A DNA stretch of 64,000 nt from Termitomyces sp. T153 (Eukaryota; Basidiomycota; Agaricomycetes; Agaricales; Lyophyllaceae): NCBI GenBank assembly GCA_018296165.2, contig JACKQL020000015.1, positions 992,001-1,056,000 of the forward strand. Reading direction: 5' to 3'. Below are positions 11,157-23,081 of the stretch, in pieces. The notes beneath the pieces are model-generated. The model searched no databases and was not told the origin of the DNA. It saw only the letters and a list, made by a program, of their open reading frames with translations. The first letter of the stretch is position 1. Each line of letters opens with the position of its first letter. The position numbers and the translations under genes are program-made.

Positions 11157-12845
11157 CTAATACGTCAATGTCTCCATTACCGCGTCAAGAACACGGATTG
11201 AGTCGGGTATATGGAACTTCTCATATTGAAGCGCCACAGGTATACTATATGTAGAAGTAGCGGTTAGCGACGCTCATCTGAGCAAAGAACTAGTATACTG
11301 ACTCCCAGCCGGTTACCCTTCTCACTGGCGCATTCAGTTTGAGGAAACACCGTTTCTGCACCTCAGCACTGATCTCCGCACCCACTCCAGCTGTCAACCC
11401 TGCTTCATGGACAATCACGAGCCGACCCGTTCGCTTCACGCTCTGCGTGACAGTCTCGACATCCCAAGGAAGAACAGAACGTAGATCGATTAATTCAATC
11501 TTGGCAGAGCGCAGAGAGGGGGGAATAAGGGATTCTAAAGAGGATGGTGGTGACGCCAGCATATGAAGTGCGGCTTCACAGTGGTATACAGGCGTTCCCC
11601 ATGTCAAGAGGGTTAGATCGGATCCAGTGGTGAGAACTTCGGCCTCTCCGAGAGGCAGTTCAAAATCATCGATGGGGACTTGCTCAACTGATGGTTCCAG
11701 AAGTCAGAAAATGGGAGCGCTGCGGGTAACATAACAACCTGCCGATCGATACAATATCTTCGGTTCCATGAAGATAACAGGATTCGGATCTCTAATTGAA
11801 CTCAGTAGCAACCCTTTTGCTTGGATTGGCGAGCGGGGTATCACTATCTGGAGGGATTTTCGAGCTCCTGATTACTTCTTAATAGAATGAAATAAACCTT
11901 GAGCCCGGATGCAGCCATGAAGAAGCCCTCCGGAGACTGAGAATGATACAATCCTCCATGACCCTGAGAAGACCTAAGTTCAGAAGGGATGGCCAGAGGG
12001 TTTGAAACTCACAACCGACATAGTTGGCGTACGAATGGTCAGCCCACCTACGTTATATTGGCCACCTGAGCGGTATCTTATTTTCGCGGCTTCATTGACA
12101 AGCTGTCAGACAAAAGTTGAGGATGAGTCATTCACAGCGATGCGAACAGCCTACTTGGTCAAACGCTGGATATATGTAATCTGCGAACTGGATTTCGGCG
12201 ATAGCGGTATGTCCCATTAATGCCAGTCCAATGCCGAATCCTGCAATACCTTGCTCAGTCAAAGGGGTGTTGAATACGCGTTCTTTGCCTGAGAATGTAG
12301 GGTTTAAGACGGGTAGCATAAACTGGGCTTGTTTAATGCTTACCAAACTCTTCTGCGAGGCCCTATATGACACACGATTGTTAAAACAATGACTGTCATG
12401 ATAGTCCGCCTTACCATTGTACATCTAAAGACGCCTCCAAAAGCGACATCTTCACCAAATACGACCGCAGTATCATCCTTTGACATTGCGAGGCTACTCA
12501 AGTCAAGGAAGTGTCAAGCGGTCGAAGGACTTGATAGTCACCTCATCGCGTCTCTAACAGCCTGGTATGTGTTCATCTTCCTAGTTTCACGCCCTCCGAC
12601 AAGATTCGACGCATCTTCATCAGAAAATACCAAGCCTGGGGTACGCAGCGCAGAGTCTCGCGTACTTCTCAGGAGTTGTGAGGTGGCTACAGAGGGAAGA
12701 TGGCCGCCCGCTGGTGGAGGCTCTGCGATTGTGGAGTTGAGACGACGCTTAGAGGGCGTTAATAGGCGCAAAGAGTGGGCGAGGACATACGCACTGTGCC
12801 AAAGAAGCGTCTGAAGGAGCGGGCGGAGAACTTGGTGGTGAGCAT
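11157..12845 (-). CDS. 2-oxoisovalerate dehydrogenase E1 beta subunit, mitochondrial (BCKDHB)
   Basis: Thiamine-diphosphate E1 beta chain of the branched-chain alpha-keto acid dehydrogenase complex, which decarboxylates the keto acids of Leu, Ile and Val in mitochondria. The start [17 protein letters not shown] is a typical Arg/Ser-rich presequence. It is joined by a GTGCGT...CTAAG intron to [11 protein letters not shown]. The family blocks follow: [100 protein letters not shown]. The last exon is short: GWD, then an intron, then [18 protein letters not shown], ending VMETLTY and the stop at 11157. Length and motifs fit BCKDHB better than pyruvate dehydrogenase beta, because of the LRSVLPWD and HEAxLTxG signatures. 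It diverges from creC with only 103 bp between the start codons. Confidence 0.93.
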
Positions 12846-12948
12846 GAAGTTCAATGTTAAGATCCGGGCGTGAGTGAAGGCCGCGCCATTTCGGTCGCGG
12901 AGAAGCACCGCGCGGGCGCCAAATTTGGATCACGATCATTCCTTTCCC
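12846..12948. promoter_or_regulatory. Shared divergent promoter, BCKDHB / creC
   Basis: Only 103 bp separate the two start codons of the divergent genes, so both promoters must lie here or inside the neighbouring 5' coding parts. No clear TATA box was seen. The placement rests on the two start codons, both supported by family homology. Confidence 0.5.
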
Positions 12949-15171
12949 ATGGACAACGAATCTACTTTCATCGCTCCAGAGGGTGTCTATACCGTCACTG
13001 ACGAGCACAAACCACCCTCCGTTCTGTCCTTTGGTGGTAACCCCGTATATCCTACAAAGGTATCCAGCGTTGTCGTCAACTTTCCTGCTGCCAAACAGGG
13101 CGGACTTGTTCACCGGCTTGGAGGAAACAAAGACACGAAAAAGGACAAATCCAGCGTTACGAAAGAACGTGAGGATGGCAATAGTCTATCAAGCAGTGAC
13201 ACTCCTGATGAAGGGGATGTGCTATCTTCGCCACCTGAACACGTATCAACCTCTCAAGAGCCACATACGCTATTTTCTTCCAACTCTGTTATACTTGGAA
13301 AGAAGAAACAGTCCACACGACCAAAGAACAGTATCAGAACGACCTCTTCTACTTTCATCGCACGAATACAGCATGCGGAAGGCCTATCCAAAACATTGCA
13401 ATCCAAGCAAGGAGACGTGACATTTCTCTTCTATAATATCTCGAAGAGCTGGGTGTGGGTTGAAGCAGGATCTAAAGCAAAGGTACGGCCGCCCCTGACT
13501 CATGAGTCATTTGAATATCTATACTCATTGCGCGCTCTAGGATCCACTCGCTAGAGTCACCTTTTCCACACATCCTACTTGCCACGCTGTAAATACCACG
13601 ACCGCCTCACCTGAACATCTCGATGTGATCATTGGTTTTAGTTCTGGAGACCTGGTATGGCTTGGTGCATCTGTTTCTCTGAATACCTGAGCATCAAACT
13701 AATTCATGCGCAGACCCAATAGCTTCTCGATACGCTCGTCTAAATAAACAAGTACGTTGTTCGACCTGTCCTAACCACCAAATCCTAATACGGGACCAAG
13801 GGTTGTATTTCAAATTCCCCATGCACGGCCGTGCATTGGGTACCTTGTTCATCCACCCTATTTCTAGTGTCACATGCAGACGGGTCGATTGTCGTGTACG
13901 ATAAAGAGCGCGATGATGGTGCTTTCATACCTCAGGACCCTGTTGGAAGATCTCCAGACTCTTCAGACTCAGGTGACGGTTCGACTCAGAAGGAGTGGGA
14001 TCCCATGGACAGTATATTTGTGACAATGCCGCCCTGGCATCCAGTAACATCTGGTGGTGGCATCACGAGTAATGGGAAACAGGAAAAGGAGAAGGCGGCA
14101 AAGAATCCTGTCAGTCATTGGCGCGTATCGCGTCGTAGCATCGTCGGTAAAGCGTTGCGCTTCCACGCAAGGGGTCGTGGCTAAGCGCTTGGCAACAGAT
14201 TTTGTTTTCTCCCCAGACGTCAAATATGTTGGGGCTATATCGGAAGATGGTTGTCTTAGGGTAATAGATGCCTTAGCTGAACAGTGAGCCAAGATATTCC
14301 GGTTCGTCAATCGCGCTCAATTTTTTGATAAGACTCGTCGATTGTTATGCCTCTTATTTTGGCGCACTTACGTGTATCGCATGGTCGCATGATGGGCGAT
14401 TTATTCTGGCGAGTGGTTCGTATCTTTCACGGCCTTTCGCACACAACTCATCATTCGTTAGACTGGTGGTCAGGACGATCTATTGACGATATTTTCACCA
14501 TGGGAACAACGAGTAGTCGCGCGATGTCAGGGACATTCCTCCTTCGTTTCTGCTCTGGCTTTCGACGACCTGCGTTGTGACGGCCGGACATACCGCTTTG
14601 GCAGTGTCGGTGAGGATAATAAACTGATACTGGTTCGTGATCTCATGAGCCATCCCACTCCGATGCTGACCATATCGCCTTTCAGTGGGACTTCTCAAGT
14701 GGAGCTCTTCACAGGCCTAGATTTCAGGTAGGTGCTTGACAAATGATGAGATTTACCCAGAGCTAACTAGTATATTTCAAGGCAATGCATCATCAACGGA
14801 TGTCAATGTCTTCTACCATTTCCCTCGGACTGCGGCGCGATCGACCAAACCAGCACGTACCTATGCCGAACTCTCCTTCCCCGGCTGGAAGATCTCCCAG
14901 GTTCCACCCTGCACCCTCCCGCAACGAAGTTGCAGTCGTCCAACCCGTGTTGGTAAGCCGATCACTTAATGACTGCGATCACAGCTTTTTCTCACTCCGC
15001 ATATAGATTAAGAACGTGGAAGGGGATCTCTTGACGTCCGCGTCGTTCTTACCGCGCTCTATTCTGACTGCGACCAAGTCAGGTCATATTAAGTTGTGGA
15101 TACGCCCTCTGGCATTGAAATCGAGAGCCAGGGGTCGGATAACGACAGTGGACATAGATCCGCTTCATTGA
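12949..15171 (+). CDS. creC: WD40 protein CreC / WDR20-like (catabolite repression)
   Basis: CreC-type WD40 protein. In Aspergillus it partners the deubiquitinase CreB in carbon catabolite repression, and the human relative WDR20 activates USP12/USP46. The N-terminus is Ser/Lys-rich (residues 1-150), then [13 protein letters not shown] and the block [20 protein letters not shown] that starts the conserved region. Next come [79 protein letters not shown] and [11 protein letters not shown] repeats follow, with [32 protein letters not shown] and EDNKLILWDF-type blades. The end reads [10 protein letters not shown]...[10 protein letters not shown]. At least six introns are needed. The ATG at 12949 is preferred over an upstream GTG. 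In-frame context and motif order match the family well. Confidence 0.88.
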
Positions 15172-15616
15172 TATCACTGCGTCCGTACACATCCACTCAT
15201 TTCTCTGCCGGTCAATGTACATAATAATATCTTCATGGCTCTGGTACGACAGACTCGCACATCATCTACTTTCGAATAGTATACCACTGTGTCCACCTCC
15301 CTGCTATATCTTCCATAGACTTTCTCAAAGGTACGTATCTGAGTTGGTCCTCAGGCCCCCAAGAAAGCCGGGCATGGAAAGCCAGTGACGATACTCCGTA
15401 TGATAGTTATCGAAAATTCGTCACTTGTTGAAATGTTAAACTCGAACTCGAGGCTTCTTAGTATCCAGATCTGCTCGTACGTAAATTTTCGGGGAATCAT
15501 ATCGCTTCACCCTAGCTTAAGCAGCGCTCTCCGCCTGTGTGTATACGACACGAGGCTTAGAAAGGAATTTGATGTCCGAACATTGGTCTTCCGAGCTTCC
15601 GACGCCGACCCTGATG

Positions 15617-15678
15617 GGTACCTGAACTATTGCTCCGAGTGGCCTTCTAGACTTCTGACGCCATCATAATCATGTGAG
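15617..15678 (+). repeat. Direct repeat, copy 1
   Basis: 62 bp, starting GGTACCTGAACTATTGCTCC and ending CATAATCATGTGAG. It is nearly identical to copy 2 at 15842-15904, with a few substitutions and one indel. It is followed by a shorter sub-repeat (GCGCCATCATAACAATGTGA), and copy 2 is followed by a matching one. Confidence 0.85.
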
Positions 15679-15841
15679 CCAGCGCCATCATAACAATGTG
15701 AATGAATGAATGAATGAATCTGTTTATACCGCTGGCAAGCCACAATGCTGGGCTAAGAGTCGGCGGTAAAGTAATGGTCGTACTCTTCACCGGTAACTAA
15801 CGACGCACCACTGACACATGTAATATGATCGTCGTTATGTT

Positions 15842-15904
15842 GGTACCTGAAATATTGCTTCGAGGTGGCCTTCTGAACTTCTGACGCCATCATAATAATG
15901 TGAG
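15842..15904 (+). repeat. Direct repeat, copy 2
   Basis: 63 bp, starting GGTACCTGAAATATTGCTTC, the second copy of the unit at 15617-15678, 225 bp downstream. Both copies share the core CTTCTGACGCCATCATAAT. The trailing sub-repeat reads GACGTCATCATAATGATAAT. Confidence 0.85.
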
Positions 15905-16819
15905 TCGACGTCATCATAATGATAATGTGAGCCCGCTTCGGAGTTCGAGCCCTAACATTTGGCCCTACGGCCGCCTCAACGTGAGCAACCCAGGTGTACA
16001 CATATTGAGTGTTGAACTTATCATATATATAAACCGATCTACTGTCTACTTCACACAAGTTCCACTGTGACCTTGACCTCCTCTGTCTGTACGATCAAAC
16101 ATCGTTCGTGCATCCTCCTGATAAAGTTCATATAACGTCATAAAACTAGAAAAAAAGGTCGAAAATGGTCCTCATCTATCTTTTCTTTTCCCCTCTTTGC
16201 ACTCACGCGTTTGTTGGGTAGGGGGAACCCAATCACGCAAGCAAGGGATCTCCTCTTGGCTCCACAAAATCCTCTCAAACAAAAGGTCCAAAGGTGACTG
16301 CAAAGTCATCAACGGTCGAGAGAATGAAATAGGTTAGTCTGTATACATACTACTACGGACAGTTGAAACCAGCCTCATCATCTCATTTTTCCTTTGTCCT
16401 AGACACTGGAGAAACATATTCTTGTCGTCGTTCCCTCGCAAATAACCAATCTCGGTAGTATCTTTAACCGTGCCATGATAGTACAATCCGGATGGACTTG
16501 TATTGTAACCTTATTATTATAACTACGCGTTTGAGCCTGTGTGAGAAGCCTTGCAAACACCAGGGACCGGGGGCTTCCTCTGCCAGAGTTCACGAAAAGA
16601 CTAAATGCGTAGTCATTTCAGAGTCCTCGCAAGTTCCGAGGGGAGTTACAAAAAACCCCGCCGAACTTCTTTAGGATCTGTCAAGAAACGTCATTCTTAT
16701 TATTGCAGAATCTTCTTGAACAGTCTGTTTTGAGAATATATGCAGCAACCCCGATTCGGACCCAACAAATGATTTAACGAAGACTTCGGCATTTGCCGTT
16801 GTAAGGGCGGGTGTGACTT

Positions 16820-17454
16820 ATGTTTATTAGTGACCTCACAGCTTTGTCACAAGCTGGTTTGCTTCAACTGATTATGTCTGTCGCTACCCCAACGCTTCTC
16901 CCTCGACAGCATAGGTTTCCGCATCTCCTCCCCAGGCCTCCCCAACCACACCCAACCCCACTATCAAATCGTCGCGTCTATGGTAACCTCAATGCAGTAC
17001 GCGACCTACAACGCGAAATGGAGGATTTGAGTGATGAGGAGAACGAGCTTGAAGATATCGTACGCGTAAATTCTTCGTTGCACACAAATGAAATTCAGTC
17101 TTCTGCAGAATTTGAGTATACACAACAGAGGGTACGCCTTCCTTGTTCCTATTGGTCGAAATCTTACTCAACAAGAGGAGAAAAATGATGTATGTGATCT
17201 TTTCTTCGTTCTTTCCTACAACATGACCTATTCAACCGCGCATTCAGGCAGATGAAGACTCTGAAGAATCTGGATCTGGTCGTTCAGGCGGTGCTCCTTC
17301 AATCGCTGAAGACGACGGGGAGAATGACTCTGCACCGGACTTGGACGCGAGCATGGAGGATCTAGATGACGATGGTGGTGTTGAAACCGACGAGAATGAC
17401 GAAATGATCGAGGGGGACACTGAAGACTTTGAAGAAGAGCCTTCCGAATCTTAA
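16820..17454 (+). CDS. Hypothetical protein with highly acidic C-terminus
   Basis: Family not recognised. Two exons are joined by an intron from 17132 to 17247 (GGTACG... to ...TTCAG) in phase 0. The first exon gives a Pro-rich start (PTLLPRQHRFPHLLPRPPQP), then a helical acidic stretch NLNAVRDLQREMEDLSDEEN. The second exon is almost wholly Asp/Glu/Ser/Gly, ending EDFEEEPSES. The start could be the ATG at 16820 or the one at 16874 (MSVATPTLLP); the second keeps the same frame. Acidic tails of this type are common in histone chaperones and nuclear or ribosome-assembly factors, but no specific domain is visible. It is convergent with the MTHFR gene, with 128 bp between stops. Confidence 0.6.
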
Positions 17455-17582
17455 TGCCAGATCATGGCCCCGCTTTTACTTCGTGCCTTCCTGCTTGGTC
17501 GCTGTTTCGCGACACCACCTCGGATTTTTGCCCCCATGACGGATTCCTCTGAACATTATCACAAGATTTCGATCTACATTAT

Positions 17583-19928
17583 TCAAGGCTCGTCGAATAA
17601 GAATGTCCACAATGAGTTGACGTTTTTGTAGTCATGATGCACGATGCTGACCAGCCATCGTTCGTTCCGCACACTCTCCAGTAATGTCCTTTCCGGAGAC
17701 CCAGGACGATAGAAGGAAGCCCAGTCCGCCCAAATGGAAAATGCTTCTTCCTGTATTGTTCCAAAGCTCAGTCTTAGCGGTCTCAAAAAGGATGTTATCG
17801 AACCAACCTTCCACGATATAAACGACTCCTTCTCGATGATAGTTGTTTGAACTATTTCTTGTCCAGGAAACACTCCCCATGTTACCGCGTTCCTCGCATC
17901 TTCTGGAACATTGCCTCGACATTCTCCCTGTTCACTGCTCAGCCCCAGTTCTGTGTTATCTAGGCTAACGCACCTTGACATCGCCTGCAAACCAATGTAC
18001 CCATCCTTCGCCTCTTTCTTCCACCCTCCGCTCGATAGCATCAACATCTTCCACTGTGCAGAAAAACTCAACAAACCCCTTCTGGAACACATAGCCCGAT
18101 CTTGGACCCCAACCAAACACCTCATCAGCGGAGCTAGCGCTATCAACCGCTGGCTGTGAACCAACCGTCCACCATCCTCGCTTTGTAAGCTTCTCCAGAT
18201 GCCCAAGAATCAATATTGATTCTGGAGATAATGCCGTCTGTGAGAATGGTGTTGTAGCAATCCTCGAGTGCAAATGGTCCAAAAACAGTTGTGTAAGGTC
18301 GTCCAGAGTCTTGGGGTGGCGCCATTGGCTGACTTCGTCGTTTCGCTGTTTGGCGCAGAGTTACGGACTGTCGGAGAGGAAGGTATGTTAGAACATACCA
18401 TAGCGGGGCCTCCCCAGCGGTCCTGATCTCCAAAGGCAGGACTTTTGTAGTCACCGAAACGGCCGTTAGGAAATTCATCCCAGGATGCGGCATTATTTAG
18501 TTCGCCACGGCCCGCTTCAGTTTCAGATGCAGGAAGACTAGCCAGTCCAAAAGCCGCTGTGTTTGTCGCAGTGATTGGCGTCACCATAAACTCAGTCCCG
18601 TCAACGGAGGCTGGGGGATGAATGACGTTGCCAGCGGTTTCCTATAAATGATCAGTGTGTGCTGTAGGATGAGAATTGGGACGTACTGCAATAAGTCTGT
18701 TGTGGAGTGGTGAGGTGGTACCAGTCCATCCGAGGATTTCCAACACACGCTGAACGCTCTTCTCGAGATTGAGAGTACAGAAGTGAAAGCATGGGACCAC
18801 ATTTTGTTTTGTTATCCGTTCGATCATCTCAGCAGCTAGCTTGATACCGTAGTCTTTGACGAGTTGATCATCGTGCTTTGTGATGAGAAATAAGATGTAT
18901 TGGTGATTGTGATCTGGAAGAAACGCACACTAATAGGTGCAAGAGCATCCATGACATACTGTGGAACCCTTATTCCACATAGTTTGACCAAACGAAGGAA
19001 AGATGAATAGGTTTGGATTGGCATAATCCCAGGAATGATAGGGACGGTGATACCTATCAACGGGGTCAGGTGGATAAAAGTTGTGCTTATTGACATACCT
19101 TTCGCTCTGACCATTTTTACCCATTCCAAAAATCGGTCAACGTCGTAGAAAAGCTGGGTGACAATGAAATCTGCGCCTGCGTCGACTTTTTCCTTGAGAT
19201 AGTTCAGCTCCGTATCCGGGTCTAAGTGACTGTCGGGGTGTCCGTCCGGGTATGCTTTACATGGGATCAACTGACGAAGTTTTCTTTTTTAAGAATATCA
19301 AGCTAACCTGCAACACCAACGCAAAAGTGGTCAGAGAATTCAGGTGTGGATCTAACGAATTTGACGAGATCTATGGCATGTTGGAAGTTCGGATCGATTG
19401 GTATCCATTCTTCCTTGCCCCTTGGGGGATCTGTTGAGAGGGTCATGATACGGCCATCTTTCAAACATCATGAAGGAGAGGCGTACCACCACGTAGTGCG
19501 AGGATGTTCTGTATCTTATTTGTCTTGGCTGCCTAGGTACCGATTTCTACCGATGTATGGCATTGAAGAAGCCTCCAACTCACCTGAAGCGCGTCATTAA
19601 CAGATCCTCGTTCCATATTCGTACATGTGATGTGAAGGACCGTATCCACGCCATACTCTAACTGCGTTAGGCTAGTCAGTTCAAGACTTCTCTCCCTTGT
19701 TGAGCCTCCGGCACCCCATGTAATGCTGACGGCAAGCGGATTAAGTATGCATAGTCGAGATATGCGGGAAATCAAGTTCTCGAAGCCCTAAACAAGAAAC
19801 GGTCATGGAAATAGACTCGGGTTCAAATAGATAAGGTGACGTACCTGATCAGTACGCGGAGGGAAGAATTCGAAGGTGAAGAAGGGATTTGGTGTTATCT
19901 GAGATGTGATCTTGTCAGTGATCTTCAT
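17583..19928 (-). CDS. Methylenetetrahydrofolate reductase (MET12/MET13 type)
   Basis: Reduces 5,10-methylene-tetrahydrofolate to 5-methyl-tetrahydrofolate with NAD(P)H and FAD, the methyl donor for methionine synthesis. The N-terminal exon MKITDKITS...NPFFTFEFFPPRTDQ carries the catalytic-site FEFFPP motif. PLAVSITWGAGGSTRERSLE and HITCTNM follow, then ADFIVTQLFYDVDRFLEWVK and PIIPGIMPIQTYSSFLRLVK. The C-terminal regulatory half shows WDEFPNGRFGDYKSPAFGDQ, GWGPRSGYVFQKGFVEFF, NAVTWGVFPGQEIVQTTI and the final SLWTFLFDEP. This two-domain arrangement matches full-length eukaryotic MTHFR. About ten introns are needed. The start at 19928 gives the correct catalytic N-terminus. It diverges from the Ypt6 gene with 184 bp between them. 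Confidence 0.94.
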
Positions 19929-20112
19929 CCCTGGAGTCTCGTCGCGTGAAAAAGCAAAGAACGATCCTCGTTAGTTTTTCTTCGTCGATCGACTGCCTCG
20001 AACGGCGAGAGGACCGATGAGATCCATCTTGACACGTGACAAGCCGGCGGTAAAGTCGTGATGTGTCTTGCTGAACATGTCATTCAAGCCAACAACTGAC
20101 TACCCTTTGACT
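19929..20112. promoter_or_regulatory. Divergent promoter, MTHFR / YPT6
   Basis: 184 bp between two divergent, homology-supported start codons. It must hold both promoters. A CACGTG-like element (ACACGTGACA near 20031-20040) lies in it. In fungi CACGTG/CACGTGA is the site for bHLH factors such as Cbf1, which act on sulphur-amino-acid genes, so a role at MTHFR is possible but is inference. Confidence 0.45.
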
Positions 20113-21028
<916 letters not shown>

Positions 21029-21285
21029 GCATCCGGACTTCCTTGTGTGCCGACTACATGTGTGCCCACTGCTGACCTTAGCGTCATCATGTTAACAACA
21101 TATATACCTTTTTGCTGTTCAGATTTTCCTTTGCTTTAAATCGTATTTTTAGTGTACGAGAATACTATTGCGATAGAGTTCATCGACCTTGGTGGGGGAA
21201 ACAGACATGCACGCGACATAAATCAGTTACTCCGTAACAAGAATTATACTCTCAGACCATCCATATTCTGGTCACCTGTGGCAAG

Positions 21286-22728
21286 TCATCCTCGATTCAT
21301 TGTGTTACCGGCGCCTCTGGGATTTTCATCTGTGAATCTGGCCCAGTTTTCATCCTTCAACCGTTTGGTCTCCGATTTCTCTTCGCCATCCAATGTCCCG
21401 TCCATTTCTCCATCAAGTGCGAGCTGCTCGGAAGATGTCGGGGCCGTTTCTGACGCAGGGCTATGAAAGGTGAGATGTAAGTCGGAAAACGGTTTTTTCA
21501 ACGTCTCAACATACCCGCCACCTGTGATGATATTGCCTCGCTCCTTCTCGATTTGAAGGTATTCATCGATAGACATAGTAGGCAGCCGATAGCCAGGACC
21601 AAACACCTGTTGTTGGAGACGTGCACGTTCAACAACATTGGAAGGAAGTATTGTGAATGGTCGAAGAACCTGATTTTTCTGTCTTAAGGAATTTTATTTC
21701 ACAAAAGGCAATTGGATCTCACTTTTCCCGATGAATCAAGAAGCGACCCATCGGCTCCCATACTTGATCGCGGTGTATCAAGCTTCCACATATCATTGTC
21801 ATTCTCGCGAATTTTGCTTCTACGATCATCAGTTTGGAGGGAGACACGGGGCGGCGAGGGTGGCGCTCTTGAAAGAAGTTCCAGCTCTTGCTCCATATTC
21901 TCAATTTGAGTTTGGCTTTGTGCATATTTCAGTCGCAGCAGAAGTAGTGTGGTCTCGCGAAAGATGTCTTCCGTTTCAGAGTCAATATCGTCTTCTTCAT
22001 CCCCCGTAGACTTTACTGACTTTGAAAGAAGAAGGCAGGCAATGAGATCAAAATCTGTATCTGCGTCATCCAAGAGAGGGGCTTGTCTTCTCCGTTTACG
22101 GAGGGCCTGTGCAAGAGTGAATTGGCGAAAGGAGTGAGATCACAAGCATGAGATAATGACCTCAATCCGCGCCTGCAAATCCTTTTCTTTCTGATATTGC
22201 TTGATCTTGAGTTCACGTCGTTTGCTGGGATCTACAATAGCAGACGCTTGATGACCATAAAGGGCGCGTTCATCGTGAGGCACGATCTCATAATTATCCA
22301 GATAAGACAGGAAAGTCTTCAAATCTTTCTGAAACACTGAGTCAACGCAAAAAACTGTGAATGCACATGGGACCGCACCTCTGTTTGTTTGAGCACCACT
22401 ATCCTCTCTTCACGATCCGTGGTCCTGACGCGTCCTCGAACCTCCGATAGGACATATGGCACAAGAAGATAGACCAAGTCTGCAGTAGATATGTCCTCGA
22501 GGGTTTCATTCGGGCTAAATAAAGAAAGCCCAACAATCCGCGAACTCAGAGTAAATAGGTCCTTTAGACTGGATTGTATGAGCTCCTGTACAGAGGGATA
22601 TCAAGAAATATTGAAGATAACGCTGATTCCATCGATACCTGAGTGGGATCATCAATAGTAGGTAGGTTTGATGCCTTGGAAGCACTAGAAAGGCTCTGGG
22701 CAAAAAGTATTGAAAGAGGAACAGACAT
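21286..22728 (-). CDS. Tap42 / alpha4 (PP2A-associated TOR pathway protein)
   Basis: Binds the catalytic subunits of PP2A-like phosphatases and links them to TOR signalling. The N-terminus MSVPLSILFAQSLSSASKAS begins the helical TAP42 domain. Later exons give SSRIVGLSLFSPNETLEDI, VYLLVPYVLSEVRGRV, KTFLSYLDNYEIVPHDERAL and ASAIVDPSKRRELKIKQYQK, which match the family's conserved blocks. An acidic DDADTDFDL/EEDDIDSETED region and an RETTLLLLRLKYAQSQTQIE helix follow. The C-terminus has the signature PTMSIDEYLQIEKERGNII and a final acidic segment ending GNTMNRG. Roughly eight exons. The start ATG at 22728 is followed by the family N-terminus and lies 82 bp from the tRNA gene. Confidence 0.9.
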
Positions 22729-22800
22729 TGCTTCACAATCAAGGTCACAACCCCAAGGAAATGGCTGGGTTATAAAATATTGAACATGTATGTACAGCAG

Positions 22801-22805
22801 AAAAA
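22801..22805 (-). terminator. Pol III terminator of tRNA-Ser
   Basis: Five consecutive T on the minus strand, four bases after the discriminator base of the tRNA gene. A run of four or more T is the standard RNA polymerase III stop. Confidence 0.7.
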
Positions 22806-22809
22806 GGAG

Positions 22810-22900
22810 CGACACCAGCAGGATTTGAACCTGCGCCCTCAAAGAGGAACAGATAATACTTGATTCGAATCTGTCGCCGTAACCACTTGGCTATAGTGCC
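22810..22900 (-). tRNA. tRNA-Ser (CGA), with a 9-nt intron
   Basis: The 91-nt gene folds as a class II tRNA. The acceptor stem is GGCACTA/TGGTGTC with discriminator G. The D arm contains the box A sequence TAGCCAAGTGG. The anticodon stem is ACAGA/TCTGT. A long variable arm (TCCTC...GAGGG) is typical of Ser/Leu. The T arm is GCAGG-TTCAAAT-CCTGC with box B. Anticodon CGA (genomic 22865-22867) reads UCG serine codons. A 9-nt intron (22855-22863) follows position 37, the normal place for eukaryotic tRNA introns. After its removal the mature length is 82 nt before CCA. There is no other tRNA I could fold in the window. Confidence 0.93.
22855..22863 (-). other. tRNA-Ser intron
   Basis: Nine bases (TCAAGTATT on the minus strand) immediately 3' of purine 37 in the anticodon loop. 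They leave a 7-nt loop TTCGAAA when removed by the tRNA splicing endonuclease. Confidence 0.8.
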
Positions 22901-23081
22901 TTATTTTTGTTAAGTGACACACATATCGTTGTTTGAAATCCAGGTCATAGTTCTATTTCTCCTTCCAAAAAGTACCATGAAAAGCGAGACTCAATATCAA
23001 GATACAATTTGAGATAAGTAACATCTATTTGTACGGAATGCCTAGGAAGGGGATGAACGGTCATCTCAAACAACAATGACA

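Larger units (their letters stand above)
15172..16819. other. Long intergenic region with repeats, no gene seen
   Basis: No open frame here has family motifs or a coherent splice pattern. It contains two copies of a 62-63 bp direct repeat (15617-15678 and 15842-15904), a short GAAT tandem near 15702-15720, and a TATATATAA stretch near 16025. The part around 16,140-16,800 may be leader or promoter for the acidic protein gene that follows. Confidence 0.5.

Noticed and set aside
13969..14310. Minus-strand frame of 113 codons in creC
   Set aside because: It is the shadow of conserved CreC exons ([14 protein letters not shown] and [12 protein letters not shown]) on the plus strand.
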